From Halovivax sp. (lineage in GTDB: Archaea > Halobacteriota > Halobacteria > Halobacteriales > Natrialbaceae): a stretch of DNA of 12,198 nucleotides. Positions within the stretch are counted from its first letter, which is position 1. Every line of letters starts with the position of its first letter. The stretch spans positions 1 through 12,198 of the forward strand of contig SLIS01000400.1 in assembly GCA_007135505.1 (NCBI GenBank), in the 5' to 3' direction. Below are positions 1 through 5,855 of this stretch, piece after piece. The notes beneath the pieces were generated by a model. The model was not told the origin of the DNA. It was given only the letters and a program-made list of their open reading frames with translations, and did not search any database. Both the position numbers and the translations under genes were made by a program.

Positions 1-387
1 GACCCCGAGGTAGACGACCCCGAGCAGCGGGCTGTCGTAGCGCTCGCGGACGTACTCGGAGGGCGTCAGGACGTCCATCTCCCGGCCGATCCGGTGGAGG
101 GTGACGCCGACGGTCGCGAACACCAGCGTGTAGCAGACGGCCGCGATGGCGAGAAACGAGAAGGTTCCGAGCCCGGAACCGATCACGTCCTCGCCGATCC
201 CGAAGACCGTGAAGGCGCTCAGAACCGTCGCGACGAGGGTCAGCGCCAGCGCGATCGGGCCGATCGTCCGGCCGGCGAGGTAGAAGTCGGCCGGCGTCTT
301 TTTCGTAAACCGGCCTGCGTAGATCCCGACCAGCAGGACGAAAATGAGGTACGTCAGGAACGTCATCTGGGCGAGCGAGAGGATCAT
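1..387 (-). CDS. Sodium:solute symporter (SSS family), N-terminal part only
   Basis: The first 129 codons of a membrane transporter are visible; the rest lies beyond the left edge. The start is the ATG at 387-385, which overlaps the stop of the preceding gene (ATGA), so the pair is probably translationally coupled. Visible: TM1 at about residues 8-24, then ADFYLAGR (33-40), the family's conserved loop after TM1. TM2 (about 43-63) carries ATVLSAFTVFG, matching the conserved small-residue stretch of SSS proteins. TM3 is at about 75-97, followed by a basic loop and LTPSEYVRERY (107-117), also typical. Family members use the sodium gradient to import small organic solutes such as acetate, pantothenate, proline or sugars. 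The substrate cannot be told from this part. The small two-helix gene upstream fits the common DUF3311-SSS pairing. Confidence 0.9.
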   Translation of the reverse strand, partial: MILSLAQMTFLTYLIFVLLVGIYAGRFTKKTPADFYLAGRTIGPIALALTLVATVLSAFTVFGIGEDVIGSGLGTFSFLAIAAVCYTLVFATVGVTLHRIGREMDVLTPSEYVRERYDSPLLGVVYLGV

Positions 388-638
388 CGTGGCCGCTCAC
401 CTCGGGTGTCGGTCCGCCACAGGCCCACTGCGATCCAGGCCATGGCGAGCATGAGCGCGACGACGAGCAACTGGAACCAGAGCCACGTCGGAACCCCGTA
501 CCACATACCGGAGACGCGCTCGAGGGCAAACAGGTGGCCGATCGCGAGGACGAGAACGGAGAGCCCGACGACGAGACCGGCGATTCGGCGCGTCGACCCG
601 GTCAGGTGGGCGGCGACGATCGCTGCGAACTGATGCAT
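384..638 (-). CDS. DUF3311-like two-helix membrane protein, partner of SSS symporter
   Basis: 84 residues, two predicted membrane helices (about 20-38 and 50-73), no signal peptide. The stretch WYGVPTWLWFQLL (46-58) before the second helix resembles the conserved GLPFFYWYQL-type motif I associate with DUF3311. Members of that family are usually encoded directly upstream of sodium:solute symporters. The stop codon overlaps the ATG of the symporter gene by ATGA, which supports co-translation and probably a shared complex. The C-terminus is a short charged tail (RTDTRGERPR). Its function is not established; an accessory subunit of the transporter is inferred from context. The family assignment rests on motif memory, not a search. 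Confidence 0.75.
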   Translation of the reverse strand: MHQFAAIVAAHLTGSTRRIAGLVVGLSVLVLAIGHLFALERVSGMWYGVPTWLWFQLLVVALMLAMAWIAVGLWRTDTRGERPR

Positions 639-656
639 TGGGTACTGCTGGTGAGC

Positions 657-674
657 GATTACGGTTAGGTGTTT
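657..674 (-). promoter_or_regulatory. Weak TATA-like element before the DUF3311-like gene
   Basis: Read on the minus strand this is AAACACCTAACCGTAATC, in the 57-bp gap after the zinc-ribbon gene. Its centre is about 28 bp from the ATG at 638, the spacing expected for a leaderless haloarchaeal transcript. The match to a TATA box is poor, and read-through from the zinc-ribbon gene is an equal possibility. Confidence 0.3.
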
Positions 675-695
675 CCACCCGGTCCCGACGGGTCG

Positions 696-905
696 TCAGT
701 GCCGGTGGCGGTTCCGCCCAACGTCCTCGAGGGCGGCCGAACGGGTCTCGTACCCGAAGCCGACCGCCGAACAGTCGACGCACTTCCAACTGTACTCGCC
801 GTCGAATCCCTGAATCGCCACCACGCCCGAGCAGTCCGGACAGCGCTTGGCACGTCGCCGTTCCTGCACCCGTTCGAGGACGTCACCAACCGTGTGCGTA
901 CACAT
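696..905 (-). CDS. Small zinc-ribbon protein (haloarchaeal)
   Basis: 69 residues. It has a basic helical N-terminal part (VLERVQERRRAKR), then CPDC and, 17 residues further on, CVDC. These two CxxC knuckles of a zinc ribbon flank an aromatic-rich hairpin (FDGEYSWKC). The C-terminus is RNRHRH. An ATG 63 bp further upstream is in frame, but I chose the one at 905 because a TATA box (930-937) lies about 28 bp before it, giving a leaderless mRNA, and because the longer version would start upstream of that box. Small zinc-ribbon proteins are abundant in haloarchaea and mostly of unknown function; nucleic-acid or protein binding is the usual guess. I do not recognise a specific named family. Confidence 0.75.
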   Translation of the reverse strand: MCTHTVGDVLERVQERRRAKRCPDCSGVVAIQGFDGEYSWKCVDCSAVGFGYETRSAALEDVGRNRHRH

Positions 906-929
906 CCTACCGGATGGCAGGAGAGCACG

Positions 930-937
930 AATATATG
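930..937 (-). promoter_or_regulatory. TATA box of the zinc-ribbon gene
   Basis: The minus strand reads GCATATAT here, an AT-rich island in GC-rich surroundings. It is centred about 28 bp upstream of the ATG at 905, so transcription should begin at or next to the start codon (leaderless). Confidence 0.7.
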
Positions 938-1043
938 CTTTCTCACTGAGCCACGGGGTGACTGTCACTGACCGTGAGAGGTCCCGACTCGTCGAAACGC
1001 CTCATGTCCGACCTCGATGGAAAAGGTCGCCCCGAACCGTCCG

Positions 1044-1418
1044 TCAGGAGAGATTCGCAGCCAGTTTCGAGAGGGCCGTGACGATCGCCGACGCACTTGT
1101 GGTCGCCTCCACCGTGCCCGCCTCCCGGTCGTGCCTGACGAGACCGGCGTCCGCGAGCATCGGCAGGTCGGCGTGATGGAGCAACACGGAGACTTCCGTG
1201 GTCGAGGAGTCGACGACACCGTGTTCGTCGATTCGGTCGGCCAGGGTTTCGACCGACAGGGCGTCGTCCGCGTCGAACACGCCCCTCAATGCTTCGCGAC
1301 GACGAGTCCGAGCGAGGACGAGACAGAGCGTCTCGATCCACGCATCGTCGATCGGCACTGGTCGTCGTTCGAGCGCCGGTTCGAATACGTCCGTCGTGTC
1401 GTCCGAGAATTGCATCAT
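1044..1418 (-). CDS. DUF7344-like winged-helix regulator
   Basis: 124 residues, soluble, no signal. From about residue 25 the sequence follows the pattern of the haloarchaeal DUF7344 winged-helix domain: ARTRRREALRGVF (first helix); ALSVETLADRI (second helix); EVSVLLHHADLPMLADAGLVRHD (recognition helix plus the LxHxDLPxLxxAGLV signature); EAGTV (wing). Such proteins are presumed DNA-binding regulators or parts of two-domain sensors. The reading frame is open for 35 more codons, but I prefer the ATG at 1418 (or the next codon, 1415). The minus strand has a Shine-Dalgarno-like GAGGT five bases before it, and the extension encodes only a tandem-repeat segment. It lies 112 bp downstream of the large membrane regulator gene and may be co-transcribed with it. 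No target is known. Confidence 0.75.
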   Translation of the reverse strand: MMQFSDDTTDVFEPALERRPVPIDDAWIETLCLVLARTRRREALRGVFDADDALSVETLADRIDEHGVVDSSTTEVSVLLHHADLPMLADAGLVRHDREAGTVEATTSASAIVTALSKLAANLS

Positions 1419-1456
1419 GGTTGACCTCGTAGCAGTGCAGGGACTGCCCCTGAAAA

Positions 1457-1511
1457 GAGGTTCTGACCAGTCCATCAAAACGAGCGGCTCGGACCAGTCA
1501 ACAAAAATCGA
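1457..1511. repeat. 27-bp tandem direct repeat between two regulator genes
   Basis: Two adjacent imperfect copies, 1457-1483 and 1484-1511, share the core GACCAGTC followed by an A-rich tail ending in CGA. Most positions of the 27-bp unit agree. The repeat lies 40-95 bp upstream of the DUF7344-like start and just after the stop of the membrane regulator gene. This placement would suit an operator or enhancer-like site for a winged-helix protein, but no function is shown. The copies are also in frame with an upstream extension of the downstream gene, giving DWSEPL twice. Confidence 0.55.
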
Positions 1512-1529
1512 GTGACCGGGCAACGCGAG

Positions 1530-4037
1530 TCAGTCGGACGCTTCCTCGGCCGGGCCGACCGCCATCGAGTCGCTTAGTTCGCCGAGTTGTCGTCTGGCGC
1601 TCCCCGTCAGCCGGTTCTGGACGGAGCGTCCGTCCCGCTCACGCGACACCACACCGTCCTCCGCGAGCTGCTGGAGGTGATGCGTGATCGTCCCCGGCGT
1701 CCGATCCAGGTGCGTCGCGAGGTCGGAGACGGTCGCCGGCCCGCGTTCGACGAGTGTCAGCAACACGGCCGCACTCGCGTCGTCGGCGAGCGCCGCCGCA
1801 ACGGCCGTGCTCTCGGTACCGGCCGGGTACAGTCGACGTTTGCCGCGGATCTTCGTCGGCGCGAGGAGGTTTTCGGCCTCGAGGATGCGAACGTGATACC
1901 TGACCGATGACCGAGCGATGCCGGTCATCGACGCGAGTCTGGACACGTGAACCCCCGGCTCGCGCTCGACGGCGTCGTACAGTCGACGACGACGTTCGTT
2001 CTCGAGTGGATCCGTGTCGTCGTACTGGCTGTACCAGACGGGGAAGAGAAACGGCACCCGACTGGTCCACTCCGCGAGCAAGGTCCGCAGGCGCCGGGCC
2101 TGTATCCGGGCCATCGAGGGGGAAAGCACCGTCTGGAGGGTGCCAGCCCGAGAGAAGTACCGGGCGACCACGCCGACACCGACCACGGCGATCCCGGCGC
2201 CGGCCATCGTCGAATCGACCGGTAGCGATCCGAGAAGTCGGTCGATCGGACTGTGAACCTCACCGGCCGGCCCGTCATCCGCCTCCCTGTCGGGCGAATT
2301 CGGCTCACCATCCACGTCACTCGGTCCGACCGTCGCCTCCGTCGGTGACCGGACCACCGCTGCGGCCTCGTGGTCCGGCGGCGAAGCGACCGACACAGTC
2401 GTCGGTCGCTCGGTGACGTACGGTGTCGACACACCACCATCCCGAACGGTAGTCGTCGACACAGGTCCGTCCGCACTGTCCATGATGGACGAGTAGACGA
2501 CGCCCGTTGCCGTGTCGTCGATGGTCTCTCCGTACTCCCCATCGACGGTCTCAGTGGTTGCCACCGTGCGCGTGGGGTCGGTCTCCGGAAGTTCGACGGT
2601 GGAATCGAGAGCCGACCGTTCGTCGGTGGCTACCTCACCGGATCGATCCACGGCAGTGGGGTCGATGTATCCCGCTTCGTCCTCGTTCCAGGAGGGTACC
2701 TGCGAATCGCCATCGTCCAGCGTTCCGGTGGTGGTCGTCACGGTCCCATCCACCGTCTCGCTCGTGATCGCCACCGTGTCGTCTACCGTTCCAGTGGTGA
2801 TGGTCACCGTCTCGTCTATCGTATCGGTCGTGGTGGCCATCACGTCGTCAACTGCATCCGTTGCGTTTTCGACGTCCTCGTCTAGCGTGTCGGACGCGTT
2901 CACGCCACTGGCATCCAGTGTGTTCGTCGTATCAGTCACCTCGTCCACGGTGTCCGTCGTGTTCTCGACCGTTCCGTTCACCGTGTCAGTCGCGTTCGTC
3001 GCGCCCTGTTCGACCGTATCTGTCGTGTCGTTCGTCACCTCGTCAGCGGTGTCCGTCGAATTCTCGACCGTCTCGTTCACCGCATCCGTCGTGTTGGAGA
3101 GGTCCTCGTCTACCGCGTCAGTCGTATTTTCTATCTCTTCTCCATCAGCAGTCGTATTTGCCGAGTCTGACGCTCCGTCGACCGCATCGGTCGACTCCGT
3201 CAGGTTCTCGTCGTCCGTTTCAGTCGCTACTTCGTCGTCAACGACGTCGGTCGCGTTCTCGAGTGCCTCCGCGTCCGGTAGCTGCGTGTTCGCGTCATCG
3301 TCTTCGCCTGCGTCGTCCATGTCCGCGTCGTCCCAGTCCGCGTCGTCTTCGTCTACGTTCTCTTCGACAGTGTCCGCAGCGTCTGTCGAGTCGTTCGACT
3401 CCGGCGCGCTCGAATCGTCGGTTGCTGACGAATACGAATCGATCTCGTCATCGCTAGACGGGTCCGCGACGGACGAGTCGTCGGCCTCGTCGTCCACCGC
3501 ACCCGAATCCGACTGCTCCGAGTCGGTCACGTCGTCGACCGTCTCGTCGATAGTGCCATCGGATTCCTCGTCACCCGAGCCGTCCTCCTCGTCCTGCTCC
3601 TGGCTCGACTCCGCATCACCGTCTGACTCCGGGCTGGAATACGCGTCAGCGGGTTCGTCCGTCTGTTGGTCGTCGGGTTGTGACTTCTCCGCGTCGGTCT
3701 CGACCGACGCGTCCGTCTCGTCCTCGGATTCGGTCGCCTCGTCGTCGGTCTCGCCGTCGCCTTCGCCGGTTCCGTCGACGTCGTCGGCAGTTGCGTCGGC
3801 GTCGTCGGCAGTTTCGTCGGCGTCAGCGGGGTCGTCGAGTTCGTCGCTAGCGTCGTCGACGGCGATCCCGCCGGCGACGGTGCCGCTGAGCAGGACGACC
3901 GCGACCATCAGTACGACGATCGCGAGACGGGCGATCCGCCGTCGGTCGCCGAACGTCGTCGAGGATCCCGCGTTTCTCCCATCTCGATGCGTTTCGTCGT
4001 CGGTCCCCGCTGAGACCGACCGGTTTGTCCCTATCAT
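1530..4037 (-). CDS. Membrane-tethered transcription regulator with long acidic repeat ectodomain and tandem winged helices
   Basis: 835 residues. Order: short N-terminus ending in a basic patch (DRRRIAR, 31-37); TM1 at about 38-60; extremely Asp/Glu/Ser/Thr-rich segment (61-255); array of 11-residue Thr/Asp/Val repeats (about 261-441) with 13 N-x-S/T sequons; less repetitive Thr/Ser/Pro linker (442-608); TM2 at about 611-627, followed by basic residues; cytoplasmic linker; winged helix 1 at about 680-738 (HVSRLASMTGIARSSVRYHVRI, basic wing IRGKRRLY); winged helix 2 at about 745-820 (TVSDLATHLDRTPGTITHHL). Positive-inside residues place both ends in the cytoplasm and 61-608 outside. Known: haloarchaea encode membrane HTH proteins whose C-terminal tandem winged helices bind DNA. 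Inference: an envelope sensor whose stalk transmits a signal, or which is released by proteolysis. The ATG at 4037 has GGAG five bases upstream. No ligand or target can be named. Confidence 0.85.
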   Translation of the reverse strand: MIGTNRSVSAGTDDETHRDGRNAGSSTTFGDRRRIARLAIVVLMVAVVLLSGTVAGGIAVDDASDELDDPADADETADDADATADDVDGTGEGDGETDDEATESEDETDASVETDAEKSQPDDQQTDEPADAYSSPESDGDAESSQEQDEEDGSGDEESDGTIDETVDDVTDSEQSDSGAVDDEADDSSVADPSSDDEIDSYSSATDDSSAPESNDSTDAADTVEENVDEDDADWDDADMDDAGEDDDANTQLPDAEALENATDVVDDEVATETDDENLTESTDAVDGASDSANTTADGEEIENTTDAVDEDLSNTTDAVNETVENSTDTADEVTNDTTDTVEQGATNATDTVNGTVENTTDTVDEVTDTTNTLDASGVNASDTLDEDVENATDAVDDVMATTTDTIDETVTITTGTVDDTVAITSETVDGTVTTTTGTLDDGDSQVPSWNEDEAGYIDPTAVDRSGEVATDERSALDSTVELPETDPTRTVATTETVDGEYGETIDDTATGVVYSSIMDSADGPVSTTTVRDGGVSTPYVTERPTTVSVASPPDHEAAAVVRSPTEATVGPSDVDGEPNSPDREADDGPAGEVHSPIDRLLGSLPVDSTMAGAGIAVVGVGVVARYFSRAGTLQTVLSPSMARIQARRLRTLLAEWTSRVPFLFPVWYSQYDDTDPLENERRRRLYDAVEREPGVHVSRLASMTGIARSSVRYHVRILEAENLLAPTKIRGKRRLYPAGTESTAVAAALADDASAAVLLTLVERGPATVSDLATHLDRTPGTITHHLQQLAEDGVVSRERDGRSVQNRLTGSARRQLGELSDSMAVGPAEEASD
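2715..3257 (-). repeat. 33-bp / 11-residue repeat array encoding a sequon-rich stalk
   Basis: Within the membrane regulator, residues about 261-441 follow an 11-residue period, for example NTTDAVNETVE, NATDTVNGTVE and NTTDTVDEVTD. Strict register runs from residue 304 (Asn at 304, 315, 326, 348 and 359 are exact multiples of 11 apart). Most units carry a glycosylation sequon and one or two Val/Ile at fixed positions. The last units (about 401-441) drop Asn and become Thr/Val-rich. The DNA is a diverged 33-bp minisatellite, not a CRISPR, as there are no conserved repeats with unique spacers. Confidence 0.85.
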
Positions 4038-4061
4038 GGATACTCCACCCCCGTCGCGTCT

Positions 4062-4096
4062 CGGTCAGCCGGGCCGAGGGGCCCGGTGGCCGACCG
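4062..4096 (-). promoter_or_regulatory. Stable hairpin in the leader of the membrane regulator gene
   Basis: The arms CCGGGCC (4069-4075) and GGCCCGG (4080-4086) pair around a GAGG loop. They are extended by CGGTC (4062-4066) with GACCG (4092-4096) across small internal loops. It begins 25 bases before the ATG at 4037. The outer edge merges with a 14-bp perfect palindrome, CGACCGGCCGGTCG (4091-4104). If transcription starts from the TATA-like element near 4121, the hairpin is at the 5' end of a leader of about 60 nt. Such a structure could be an operator, a translational control element or an RNA-stability element. It is not followed by a U-tract, so a terminator is less likely. Confidence 0.5.
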
Positions 4097-4118
4097 GCCG
4101 GTCGTTCCGACCACGATG

Positions 4119-4128
4119 GGATAAAGAA
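4119..4128 (-). promoter_or_regulatory. Proximal TATA-like element of the membrane regulator gene
   Basis: Minus strand TTCTTTATCC, the nearest TATA-like sequence upstream of the ATG at 4037. It predicts a start site near 4095 and a leader of roughly 55-60 nt containing the hairpin. Confidence 0.45.
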
Positions 4129-4183
4129 TCGACTCACTACGATTCGATTTTGCCGGTCTAGCGATCGTTTACAGGGAGTAACG

Positions 4184-4196
4184 GATATTTTATAGA
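4184..4196 (-). promoter_or_regulatory. Distal TATA box in the AT-rich spacer
   Basis: Minus strand TCTATAAAATATC is the best TATA-box match in the spacer between the DUF6159 gene and the membrane regulator gene. It sits in an AT-rich stretch (about 4183-4231) that also contains the end of the upstream transcript. Used as a promoter, it would give a leader of about 125-130 nt. Confidence 0.5.
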
Positions 4197-4304
4197 CGAA
4201 TGTCTCTCAAAATTGGATATTACTAATCAATCGTGGAAACAGTCAACCTGCAAGGACTCTCCACCGAGCCACGAAGAGGGGTACGCGTTCGGAATCGTGG
4301 GGGT

Positions 4305-5159
4305 CTAGTGGAATCCACCGGACGTAGGCGGGCTGACCGGGTCCGATCGAGAGTGAGTTTCATCCGTGAGCCCGTCGAGATCGACGTCGTCGAACTCAGC
4401 TGCTCGAACGCCCTCGGTCGCGTAGAGGTACAACGTCGTCTTGATGACGCCCTGGAGCGTCTGCCCGACGAGGAACGAGAGTAAAACGCCGCTGAGGGCG
4501 GTTCCGATGGCGAAGATCGGTGCGATTCCGAAGAGTCCGTATCCGAGGATGACGAACGGGATCGCCACCAGCGCCGAGACGAGCTGGACCGCGACGAGGC
4601 TGATCGGCGTCTCACCCCACAGCTGCTTGAACGTGCCCGCACTCTCCGCGAACATCCCCCTGACGGACGGCTTCTCGAAGACGATCACGGGAATGACGAA
4701 GAACGTGAGGAGCGTCCAGGCGACGCCGAAGATCGTTCCGAAGAACCGAGCCGCCCGGGAGTCGGCGTTCTCGACGGCGTTGATGACGAGCCCGATCGTC
4801 GCACTGACGAGCGCCCAGACGAACAACGTCCCTTTGACCGTCCAGGCGGCGGCGATACCGTCCCGCAACGACGGTTCGTTCCCCGCGAGGGCCTCGCGGG
4901 TCTGGTGGACCAGCGCCGCCGCGAAGAACGACGAGACGTACGTCAACGCGAGGTAGGCGCCACCCAGTCCGACGAGCGCGGCCCCCTGCGGATCGATCGC
5001 CAGCAGCCCGAACGTCACGCCGAGAAAGGTCGCGAGGAAGGCGAGGCCGGTTACCGCACTCGCGACCGGGAAGAACACCAGTCGCGGATTGTGGCCCAAC
5101 ACGAGGAGCGCGTCCTTCGTCAGGACCAGTCCCGTCTTGAGCCGGTCGATAAATTGCAT
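4305..5159 (-). CDS. DUF6159-family six-helix membrane protein
   Basis: 284 residues with six hydrophobic segments at about 28-52, 60-84, 108-128, 138-162, 187-211 and 213-234, and a polar acidic C-terminal tail of about 40 residues. The start (IDRLKTGLVLTKDALLVLGHNPRLVFFPVAS) and the later TFFVIPVIVFEKPSVRGMFAES region match my memory of DUF6159 proteins, which are membrane proteins of unknown role found in archaea and bacteria. The same loop pattern, a conserved vIvFEk..v..a...S, occurs in related glycerophosphoryl-diester-phosphodiesterase-associated membrane domains. The ATG at 5159 has a TATA-like element about 30 bp upstream, so it is probably leaderless and separately transcribed. The next gene on the same strand begins 268 bp downstream. 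Function unknown. Confidence 0.75.
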   Translation of the reverse strand: MQFIDRLKTGLVLTKDALLVLGHNPRLVFFPVASAVTGLAFLATFLGVTFGLLAIDPQGAALVGLGGAYLALTYVSSFFAAALVHQTREALAGNEPSLRDGIAAAWTVKGTLFVWALVSATIGLVINAVENADSRAARFFGTIFGVAWTLLTFFVIPVIVFEKPSVRGMFAESAGTFKQLWGETPISLVAVQLVSALVAIPFVILGYGLFGIAPIFAIGTALSGVLLSFLVGQTLQGVIKTTLYLYATEGVRAAEFDDVDLDGLTDETHSRSDPVSPPTSGGFH

Positions 5160-5184
5160 GCGCCTTGGGATTCGATCGATCCGT

Positions 5185-5195
5185 CATAATACTTT
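5185..5195 (-). promoter_or_regulatory. TATA-like element of the DUF6159 gene
   Basis: Minus strand AAAGTATTATG, centred about 30 bp before the ATG at 5159, consistent with a leaderless transcript. Confidence 0.55.
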
Positions 5196-5392
5196 GCAGA
5201 TACCCGACCGAAAGTCGAATGGCGCGCTTGCGGTGACAACTGCAACCGACGCTGGATTCCGGTCGAGCGCTCCGTTTCGATTCGAGTGCTCGCTGGATTT
5301 CGGTCGGCCGCCTCGGTTCCGACCGACCGCTCACAGTGCGCTCGTACTCGCCCGGTCGACGATCGCGACCGCTCGACGTGGAGACCGTGTAC

Positions 5393-5725
5393 TCAGACGG
5401 ATACCGTCGTTCGAGCCGTGCACGTCCGGTCCCGGGCCGTCAACTCGCCGACCGCCGTGTACGAGCCGGGTTCCGGGTCGGGCCACTGGACCGCGAATTC
5501 GTGAGATTCGCCGGGGGCGAACGTCTCCTCGCCGATGACCTGCGAAAACATGCGCCCGTCGGTGTAGCGCCAGCGTTCCTCACCGTCCTCGAGGACGGCA
5601 ACGTCCGCTCGACAGCTGTTCGAGAACTGGGCCGTGATCGGCTCGTCGCCGTCGTTCCGGACGACGAACCTGAACGTCACCGCGTCGTCGTCAGTCTCGG
5701 CGTCCAGAGCGCCCGTAAGTGACAT
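5393..5725 (-). CDS. BsuPI-domain protein (putative intracellular proteinase inhibitor family)
   Basis: 110 residues, cytoplasmic (no signal or TM segment). The whole protein is one beta-sandwich-like domain: VTFRFVVRNDGDEPITAQFSNSC (16-38), then DVAVLEDGEERWRYTDGRMFSQVIGEETFAPGESHEF, ending in GSYTAVGELTA. This is the BsuPI pattern (paired strands with NxGxxPxxxxFxxxxxxD, W.WsdgrmF.q......l.pGe). The family is named after a Bacillus intracellular proteinase inhibitor; in archaea the target is unknown and the domain may just be a protein-binding Ig-like fold. The frame is open for 59 codons upstream, but that part is Arg/Pro-rich and overlaps the divergent promoter. The ATG at 5725 has a TATA-like element about 30 bp before it, so I chose that start. 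Cys38 and Cys101 could pair. Confidence 0.8.
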   Translation of the reverse strand: MSLTGALDAETDDDAVTFRFVVRNDGDEPITAQFSNSCRADVAVLEDGEERWRYTDGRMFSQVIGEETFAPGESHEFAVQWPDPEPGSYTAVGELTARDRTCTARTTVSV

Positions 5726-5750
5726 AGCCGGTGATTCGATCGGGGACGCC

Positions 5751-5760
5751 CTAATTCTTT
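5751..5760 (-). promoter_or_regulatory. TATA-like element of the BsuPI-domain gene
   Basis: Minus strand AAAGAATTAG, centred about 30 bp before the ATG at 5725. It lies in the 130-bp divergent spacer shared with the DUF2797 gene. Confidence 0.5.
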
Positions 5761-5826
5761 CCCCGCCAGCTGTGGAAATACCATCCGCGAGGCGACGACG
5801 GCGGCGTGGCCGGCGACAGCGCCACA

Positions 5827-5833
5827 CATTTAG
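5827..5833 (+). promoter_or_regulatory. TATA-like element of the DUF2797 gene
   Basis: CATTTAG, about 26 bp before the GTG at 5856. This spacing supports a leaderless transcript starting at that GTG. Confidence 0.5.
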
Positions 5834-5855
5834 CGTCGCCGGTCGAAGCCCGCCT

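Noticed and set aside
94..633. Plus-strand frame of 179 codons opposite the symporter and DUF3311-like genes
   Set aside because: A shadow of two well-supported membrane-protein genes on the minus strand; no domain.
1419..1523. N-terminal extension of the DUF7344-like protein through the tandem repeat
   Set aside because: A Shine-Dalgarno-like GAGGT sits just before the ATG at 1418, and the domain starts after it; kept only as a small possibility.
2715..3257. Possible CRISPR or minisatellite array
   Set aside because: The 33-bp units are diverged, contiguous and in frame with the protein; there are no constant repeats with unique spacers.
2512..4161. Long open frame (549 codons) on the plus strand opposite the membrane regulator gene, Ser/Val/Thr-rich
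   Set aside because: It is the antisense image of the Asp/Thr/Val repeats: GAC/ACC/GTC codons read backwards give Ser/Val/Gly codons with few stops. It has no promoter or domain and is not acidic.
5251..5306. Near-identical 15-bp direct repeats (GCTGGATTCCGGTCG and GCTGGATTTCGGTCG) in the gap after the BsuPI-domain gene
   Set aside because: Short, single pair, no link to a start site; may be chance in CGG/GTCG-rich DNA.
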